From: Planctomycetota bacterium
GTDB lineage: Bacteria > Planctomycetota > Planctomycetia > Pirellulales > UBA1268
Assembly: GCA_014238855.1 (NCBI GenBank)
Contig: JABAAH010000001.1
Coordinates: 141,936-205,935, forward strand
Direction: 5' to 3'
Length of the DNA stretch: 64,000 nt
The number at the start of each line of letters is the position of its first letter. Within the stretch, counting starts at the first letter, position 1. Shown here piece by piece: positions 59,301 to 64,000 of this stretch. The notes beneath the pieces are model-generated. The model saw nothing but the letters and a program-made list of their open reading frames with translations. It was not told the DNA's origin and searched no databases. Both the position numbers and the translations under genes were made by a program.

Positions 59301-59373
59301 CTTTGATGACACCTACTGGTCAGAACTGGCTCATGCTCTTGTGAACACGAAGGAGTTCATATTCCTACGATGA
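56332..59373 (+). CDS. PSD1-type cytochrome c protein (PSCyt1-DUF1549-DUF1553)
   Basis: This is the large exported protein family that marks planctomycete genomes. From the ATG at 56332 it has 1013 residues: signal peptide (LTLFLIHGFLCAAG), a planctomycete cytochrome C domain with heme motif CYECH, DUF1549 (LRRLYFDLIGLPPTADEV, FGERWGRHWLDVVRYAES, VTVACARCHDHKYDAIS with a second CxxCH) and, after a spacer, DUF1553 (PLTSRVIVNRIWHHLMGRGIV ... PAQPLILLNDPLVVELA). The downstream DUF1501 gene overlaps by 4 nt. The pair is thought to act together in the periplasm, but no biochemical role is established. Here it stands upstream of a sulfatase. Confidence 0.92.
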   Translation: MRLSLTLFLIHGFLCAAGTSTQAKEQSSLVKHLEFFERDVRPLLVTHCYECHSTHAKRVEANLLLDSRASHLRGGDSGAAIVPGDASSSLLIEALHYDSYEMPPKGKLSDEDIQTLVHWIEIGAPWPDEPAPVAHSTQDDFDLEKRKTDFWVWQPMAASDLPTVQNIEWLNNDIDLFTLSQLEQAHIKPSRDAERTAVLRRLYFDLIGLPPTADEVKAFIQNKNPQATERVVDQLLESPHFGERWGRHWLDVVRYAESRGHEFDNDTPNAFQYRDYVIRALNADIPYDQFVREHIAGDLLPNPRLHPKDKFNESILGTGFWFLGEWVHSPVDIRKDEADRFDNMIDVFSKTFLGVTVACARCHDHKYDAISTADYYSLSGFLQSSDYRQIRFESMEHNRQVAIQLADIDSTYKQQIDGLLEKRGILAPATAPKLTDDCILFNYSDLPQDSFLQDGFIFGLSPQRAGEPYLDSATGHLKISTFGAAVNDPLWNGLESITEGAFQNQSVLTKIPKSGRTLRSPTFELINGEVHCLVDGTGHIIACVDSHRLVAGPLHKQTVVRFKDGQRWVRLNLDRYVGHRLHLEFIPESNQEIAVRMAVQGLSESALATFEKRINENDHQYEEYAKIAEAILNNDTQNNSTQTETDLSTRDIISSWKGEREQLASHIVRTSRLALSMMDGTGEDDRILIRGDSAKPGQIEPRHFLTAISGDKPLPIKKGSGRLQLAELVNDPTNPLTSRVIVNRIWHHLMGRGIVPTTDDFGFLGKRPTHPRLLDHLATRFLQEGRSIKSMIKYIVLSRTYQMSSHANQREKELDPSNLLWHHYPPRRLQGEAIRDSLLTLSGHLDTTAFGPPVPIHLTSFMNGRGRPKKSGSLDGDGRRSIYISVRRNFLSPFMLAFDTPTPFSSMGRRNVSNVPAQPLILLNDPLVVELADDWSKQAAKNITGTGFDAASKRIEWMYLSAFSRYPTKQETATSLAFLSSKAADSKSFDFDDTYWSELAHALVNTKEFIFLR

Positions 59374-60827
59374 TTCACCACGACCCATTTCCTTGCCACC
59401 AACACAGGCCCAGCCCGATGAGTCGCCGCGGGATGCTCTCGCAATGTGCAAATGGGTTTGGTGCAGTGGCACTTGCAGCTCTTCACGCTGACCCAGCATT
59501 TTCATCTGACTCAGTACCAAGAACTACACCCGTACAGGCTGGTCATGGGCCGCATCATAAGGTTCGAGCAAAAAACATTATCTTCCTGTATATGGATGGC
59601 GGCCCCTCACAGGTTGACACGTTTGATCCGAAACCACTGCTCGACAAATACAACGGTAAAGATCCTGGCGACCTCTTTAAAGTCGAACCGACTCAGTTCA
59701 ATAACAATGGAAATCTGCTTGCGAGTCCCTGGAAATTTAAACAGCACGGTGACTCTGGCATTCCCGTCAGTGAACTCTTTCCGCACGTATCCCAGTGCGT
59801 TGATGAACTTGCTGTTATTCGATCAATGACGTCGGGATTTCCAGAGCACACATTTGCCAACTACTTTCTCCACACCGGAAGTGCACTCCAAGGCCGCCCA
59901 AGCATGGGGGCGTGGGTCAACTATGGACTGGGAAGTGAGTGCCAGAACCTGCCTGGATTTGTTGTGCTCAATGGCGGCCTCATTCCTCCAGGTGGCCTCG
60001 ATTGCTTTGGTAGTGGTTTTCTTCCGGCCAGTTATCAGGGCTCCATTTTCAAGCCCTCAGGGACGGGCGTTGCAAACATTAAGCCTCACAAGACAACGCC
60101 AGAAGACCAACGAGCAAAACTTGACCTTATTAACGAACTGGACGGCTTCGCTGAAGCTCAATTTGGAAAGCACGACAGCATTGAATCTGCAATTAAAAAT
60201 TATGAATTGGCGTATTCCATGCAAATAGCGGTTCCGCAGGTCATGTCAATCAGCGATGAGCCTCAACACATACAAAAACTCTATGGCCTAGAGTCAGAAT
60301 ATGAACCAACTCGCATCTATGCGGCACAATGCCTGATCGCGCGGCGGATGGTAGAGCAGGGGGTTCGCTTCATTGAACTGACCTGTCCAAATGTTGGCCA
60401 TGACCGTTGGGATCAGCACAAAAACCTGAAGCAGGGGCATGAAGACAATGCACGAGCTGTCGACCAGCCAATTGCTGCCTTGTTACAAGACCTTCGCCAA
60501 CGTGGCATGCTTGATGAAACTCTCGTTGTCTGGGCAGGCGAATTCGGCCGCACTCCATTTGCCCAAGGAGCCAACGGCCGAGATCACAACCAGTATGGTT
60601 TTACTGTGTGGATGGCAGGCGGTGGTGTCAAACCAGGAATCGTGTACGGCGCAACCGATGAGTTTGGGTATCGCGCCATTAAAAATCGTCTTGAAATGCA
60701 TGACCTGCACGCCACAATGCTTCATCTATTAGGCGTCGACCACACCCGAAGCACGTTTCGTTTCAGTGGCAGAGACATGCGATTGACTGATGTCCATGGG
60801 CATGTAGTTGAAGATATCGTTTCCTAG
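59370..60827 (+). CDS. DUF1501 protein with twin-arginine-like leader
   Basis: The 485-residue protein belongs to the DUF1501 family, distantly related to alkaline-phosphatase/sulfatase folds: NIIFLYMDGGPSQVDTFDPKP near the start, SMTSGFPEHTFANYFLHTGS and LDETLVVWAGEFGRTPFAQG, GRDHNQYGFTVWMAGGGVKPG later. Its ATG overlaps the PSD1 stop (ATGA). A second ATG at 59418 begins MSRRGMLSQCANGFGAVALA, a Tat-like leader, and may be the true start. Export in folded form and action beside the PSD1 protein are expected. Confidence 0.9.
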   Translation: MIHHDPFPCHQHRPSPMSRRGMLSQCANGFGAVALAALHADPAFSSDSVPRTTPVQAGHGPHHKVRAKNIIFLYMDGGPSQVDTFDPKPLLDKYNGKDPGDLFKVEPTQFNNNGNLLASPWKFKQHGDSGIPVSELFPHVSQCVDELAVIRSMTSGFPEHTFANYFLHTGSALQGRPSMGAWVNYGLGSECQNLPGFVVLNGGLIPPGGLDCFGSGFLPASYQGSIFKPSGTGVANIKPHKTTPEDQRAKLDLINELDGFAEAQFGKHDSIESAIKNYELAYSMQIAVPQVMSISDEPQHIQKLYGLESEYEPTRIYAAQCLIARRMVEQGVRFIELTCPNVGHDRWDQHKNLKQGHEDNARAVDQPIAALLQDLRQRGMLDETLVVWAGEFGRTPFAQGANGRDHNQYGFTVWMAGGGVKPGIVYGATDEFGYRAIKNRLEMHDLHATMLHLLGVDHTRSTFRFSGRDMRLTDVHGHVVEDIVS

Positions 60828-61015
60828 CACGCCACAAGAACCAAAACTTTGGCTCATGACATTTCCGCTGCCGACATCACCAGTGTTAGGATACCGCCGG
60901 CCGGCGTCATTGCTCTCTAAGCTCACGGGTACCCGCGCGGCAAGCATCGCGAGGCAAGTGCACAAGAAGTGCTCTCGGTGTCCTGGCGAAATATCAGGAT
61001 CAAAGAGATGAAGTA

Positions 61016-64000
61016 ATGAGGCATATCGTTATGAAACGACCATTGAAACTGTTCTGCATCCTGTTGCTCACCATCGTGGGGATTCATTCAGCATATGCAG
61101 CAGACGACGTCACCCCATTAGATATTGTATTCAAGAGACAGGCGGTCGGCAGGCTTTCATTTGATGAGGGTTCTGCAATCCCTTTATCAGGCTTCAAACC
61201 AAACCAGGTGGTAAACCTTAAAACCGAATACCCACAGATTCCTATAACGAGGGAGTCTTGTCGCTACACAATTGACGACTCACTGCTTCACGTGACATCT
61301 GAAAAAGCTGCCGAGTCAGCCTTGTGGATGGGAGGATTTAATCCATTTGCCACGTTTGATGTCTCGTTTGCTGAGAGCCAAAAACAATCTGGTAAGGCAG
61401 GTGTGGAGTTCGCAACGCCAGACAATCAAAATCGGGTGTCGGTAGTAGCCTGCTTCGACTCCGGCCAATGCCGTTCTCTGCGATGGAGCGTCATGGTCAA
61501 AGGAGAACAGCTGGAAGAAAAAAACACGAACCTCAAGAAATCTGTGAGAGGGCCATTCACGTTACGAGTTCAGCTCCTCGGAAGTGGCTTGAACGTGTTC
61601 ATCGTTCGGGACGGCCGTAACGAAGTTGCGAGCACGCATGATTTCTCACAACTCATCGATTTGCGTCAAAAAAAACATATCCAGTCGTTCGAGTTTCGCT
61701 TACTCACTCAATTGAACGCTGGGCAGGAGATCGTCATCAGTCAAGTGAATGCCGCGCTCACAACAGGAGTCGGCCAAGCAGACATCTGCGCTCTCACCTA
61801 TGAAGATGGCTCCCCACTACTCGATAACGGTCGTTTGTGGTTCACCATGTCTGTACGAGGACGACATCTGCCGCACCCGCTGCAGGGCGTGTTCAGCCTC
61901 AATCCCTCAGTTTTTGATGTTCGCCTTGAAAGCATCATCGTATTCGACAGGGGGGACGGTTTACTCCGCAATGAAATTGCTTCTCATATTTTTTATGACC
62001 GGAACGCAGAACAATGGCGAGGGCTTACGGTTGGATTTTCCGCCGAGGGTGATCCACAGAAAATAGAACCAAAGCAATTGTGGGCGGTATCATCAAAACG
62101 TGATCCGCGTTGTGGTTTCACCATCATGAAGGCCGCGAAGGTCGACATGCCTGGGGCCTCAGAAGACCCACACATTGTTTATGATGCCGATGTTCAAAAG
62201 TGGAGAGTTCTGGTCTGTGCGAAAGGTGGCCCGGGCTATCCAGCCACACTGTATGAAGCAGATCAGTGGAACGGACCATTTAAGCAGATCGCTGGACCGG
62301 TTGATATCAACAGCACGGGGTGCCTGCTTCAGAAATTCGGAGGTCAATACTACGCGTTGTTCGGTGGGAAAGGCGGACAGTTCCATGTCTATTCCTATCC
62401 GGAACTCGATGCTTTAGGTGCTCTTGATATGGATCGCCCCCCATGGAGCGAGGGAGAAAATTCTCGCTGCTGGCCGAATGTCATACCTCTTCCTGAAGGC
62501 TACCCCGCTCCATATATCGCACTCAGCATGGACCGCGCGAACTATCCTGGGCTGAAGGGCTGGACCTACGGCGCCCTGTACCTCTATCACGGCAATGTCA
62601 GACAGCAAACAGAAATTGATCAAAGTGGCCAAGAAAGTAGCAAAGACAGTATCCAGAACAAAACACTTCAGAGGCGAGTCCTCGCTCAGTATGTCAGTCA
62701 ACCAAAAAACCCTGCTGAGTCTGTATTTACCAAAGCCGACCTGAATAGTGACGGCAGACTCGGGCCTGATGAAGTCAAAAACAAAATACTATTCAAACGG
62801 ATGGATGCAAATTCTAACGGATTTGTATCGATCAAAGAGGCTCAGTCATTCGCGAAACAACGTCGTGCTCGAGAGAATGCTACGACCGAATCCTCAAGCA
62901 CGCCCGTCTTTCCTGCTGACCCCGATGGCGAATTCAGAAAACAACAACTGCTATCAACCATTCCAGCACTCAACACCAGCGAAAACCGTCCACCGAATAT
63001 CGTGTTGCTGTTCGCAGACGACCTTGGGTATGGCGACACTTCGCTGTACGGATCCGAAAAAATCCCTACGCCAAACATAGATTCTCTTGGTAAACAAGGC
63101 GTTCGTTTTTCGAATGCCTATGTCACTGCAGCATCATGCAGCCCGTCTCGTGCCGGGCTGATGTCGGGACAATACCAACAACGATTTGGGTTTGAATTCA
63201 ATACAGCCGGTGGCGCAATCACGCATCGCTTGCACCGCGGCCTTGATCCATCAGTTGTCACGATGGCTGATGTCCTGAAACAGGCCGGCTACGCCACAGG
63301 AATGTTTGGCAAGTGGCACCTGGGCACGCAGCCTCAGTTCCACCCACAAGCCCGCGGCTTTGATGAGTTTTACGGTTTTCTGGCTGGGGCTCATTCGTTT
63401 TTTGCCGCCCGAGCATCCGAACCGTTTCACAGCACAATCATGAGAGACACAGCGCCTCTGATTGAACCCGAGTATCTGACTGACGCAATTGCCAGAGAGA
63501 CCGTTGCGTTTATTGAGGATAATCATGAGCAACCATTTTTTGCATACGTCCCGTTTAACGCCGTGCATACGCCGATCGAAGCAACAAAAAAATATCAGGA
63601 CCGGTTCCCAAATGAATCCAACCAAACCAAACGTGACTATTACGCAATGACCAGTGCTCTTGATGATGCGGTAGGCTCGATTGTTGCTGCGATCGACAAA
63701 CACGGAATCACAGACAACACGCTGGTGATTTTCGTCAATGACAATGGTGGGCCGACCTACACCGGAGTGCAAAGCAATGGGCCGCTTAAGTTAGGCAAAC
63801 TCTTTCTTTTTGAAGGGGGCATTCGAGTACCGATGGTTTTTAAATTACCGGGCACATTTGAACCAAACACTGAGTACGATAAACCAACAAGTACGCTGGA
63901 TCTATTTCCAACAATGTGCGGCGTAGTGGGAATCGAACTGCCGGCCGAAATCAAACTGGACGGCGTAGACCTCACGCCCTTCATAAAAGGAAAGATATCC
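61016..64000 (+). CDS. Exported sulfatase fused to a propeller-like region and EF-hands (3' truncated)
   Basis: The frame is open from 61016 to the window end (995 codons), so the ORF track misses it. ATG 61016 or 61031 begins a signal peptide ending HSAYA. Residues about 30-240 look like a beta-sandwich; about 240-540 have repeated beta motifs (EDPHIVYDADVQKWRVLVCA, SALWMGG, YYALFGGKGG) that recall GH43-type propellers. Two EF-hand loops follow: DLNSDGRLGPDE (575-586) and DANSNGFVSIKE (597-608). From residue 661 a type I sulfatase domain starts, NIVLLFADDLGYGD, with Cys708 in CSPSR (formylglycine site), GYATGMFGKWHLG and NDNGG ... EGGIRVP. Sulfate-ester cleavage of a glycan is expected; the specific polysaccharide is unknown. 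It lies 188 nt after the DUF1501 gene. The function of the first 540 residues is an inference. Confidence 0.85.
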   Translation, partial: MRHIVMKRPLKLFCILLLTIVGIHSAYAADDVTPLDIVFKRQAVGRLSFDEGSAIPLSGFKPNQVVNLKTEYPQIPITRESCRYTIDDSLLHVTSEKAAESALWMGGFNPFATFDVSFAESQKQSGKAGVEFATPDNQNRVSVVACFDSGQCRSLRWSVMVKGEQLEEKNTNLKKSVRGPFTLRVQLLGSGLNVFIVRDGRNEVASTHDFSQLIDLRQKKHIQSFEFRLLTQLNAGQEIVISQVNAALTTGVGQADICALTYEDGSPLLDNGRLWFTMSVRGRHLPHPLQGVFSLNPSVFDVRLESIIVFDRGDGLLRNEIASHIFYDRNAEQWRGLTVGFSAEGDPQKIEPKQLWAVSSKRDPRCGFTIMKAAKVDMPGASEDPHIVYDADVQKWRVLVCAKGGPGYPATLYEADQWNGPFKQIAGPVDINSTGCLLQKFGGQYYALFGGKGGQFHVYSYPELDALGALDMDRPPWSEGENSRCWPNVIPLPEGYPAPYIALSMDRANYPGLKGWTYGALYLYHGNVRQQTEIDQSGQESSKDSIQNKTLQRRVLAQYVSQPKNPAESVFTKADLNSDGRLGPDEVKNKILFKRMDANSNGFVSIKEAQSFAKQRRARENATTESSSTPVFPADPDGEFRKQQLLSTIPALNTSENRPPNIVLLFADDLGYGDTSLYGSEKIPTPNIDSLGKQGVRFSNAYVTAASCSPSRAGLMSGQYQQRFGFEFNTAGGAITHRLHRGLDPSVVTMADVLKQAGYATGMFGKWHLGTQPQFHPQARGFDEFYGFLAGAHSFFAARASEPFHSTIMRDTAPLIEPEYLTDAIARETVAFIEDNHEQPFFAYVPFNAVHTPIEATKKYQDRFPNESNQTKRDYYAMTSALDDAVGSIVAAIDKHGITDNTLVIFVNDNGGPTYTGVQSNGPLKLGKLFLFEGGIRVPMVFKLPGTFEPNTEYDKPTSTLDLFPTMCGVVGIELPAEIKLDGVDLTPFIKGKIS

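Noticed and set aside
60895-60906. Perfect 12-bp GC-rich palindrome CGCCGGCCGGCG between the DUF1501 and sulfatase genes
   Set aside because: Too short and with no flanking signal to assign a function; could be a chance GC-rich stretch.
1-64000. tRNA, rRNA and riboswitches
   Set aside because: I scanned the intergenic stretches by eye and saw no tRNA arms, rRNA segments or known riboswitch cores; a covariance-model search would be needed to exclude small RNAs.

Overview
The window looks like a chromosome segment of a marine planctomycete, probably Pirellulaceae or a relative. The evidence is a cytochrome-c/DUF1549/DUF1553 gene overlapping a DUF1501 gene, a large secreted sulfatase, DUF1573 and DUF3500 proteins, long secreted TPR proteins beside ExbB/ExbD genes, and multiheme cytochrome proteins. 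Housekeeping genes dominate and codon use looks even. I see no tRNA, rRNA, CRISPR array or insertion sequence. The assignment to a lineage is an inference from family content; no 16S gene is present.

Layout. 1-1.4 kb (+): the end of a DUF3500 protein overlapping thiO. 1.6-7.7 kb (-): an L-fucose utilisation cluster with symporter fucP, isomerase fucI, a fuculose-phosphate-aldolase-like enzyme and a secreted GH29 alpha-L-fucosidase; no fuculokinase is visible. 8.1-9.1 kb (-): a secreted alpha/beta-hydrolase-like protein. 9.4-11.6 kb (-): three tightly packed genes, a one-TM protein and two P-loop-type ATPases that have both lost the Walker A lysine. 11.9-16.6 kb (+): metH and a XerC/D recombinase. 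16.8-23.1 kb (-): a TPR-TPR-ExbB-ExbD-ExbD operon. 23.1-34.1 kb (-): serA, serC, a TPR protein, a small conserved-looking protein, an FHA protein, gcvT-gcvH-lipoyl/octanoyl transferase, RNase R and a YhaM-like HD nuclease.

34.3-38.7 kb (+): proS, a DUF1573 protein and a four-heme cytochrome fused to a phosphoesterase-like domain. 38.8-45.6 kb (-): a YebC-family protein and nusA-infB-rbfA followed by an HhH-GPD-like protein with histone-H1-like basic tails. 45.9-52.2 kb (-): a fatty-acid operon rpmF-fabD-fabG-acpP-fabF that continues into a secreted protein and a ketosynthase paralogue that lacks the catalytic cysteine. 52.3-54.7 kb (-): ruvC-ruvA-ruvB. 55.0-55.4 kb (+): a DUF3127 protein with an SSB-like acidic tip. 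55.4-56.1 kb: tandem repeats and a truncated AlkB-like gene. 56.3-64 kb (+): PSD1-type cytochrome, DUF1501 protein and a giant sulfatase fusion that runs off the window end. That fusion is absent from the ORF track because it has no stop in the window.

How the genes fit together. The left and right ends are consistent with degradation of fucose-containing sulfated polysaccharides: a sulfatase and a fucosidase outside the cytoplasm, then fucose uptake and isomerisation. The candidates for something undescribed are the paired lysine-less ATPases (9.4-11.6 kb), the dead ketosynthase in the fab operon, the sulfatase/propeller-like/EF-hand fusion, and short tandem duplications that straddle stop codons in three unrelated genes.
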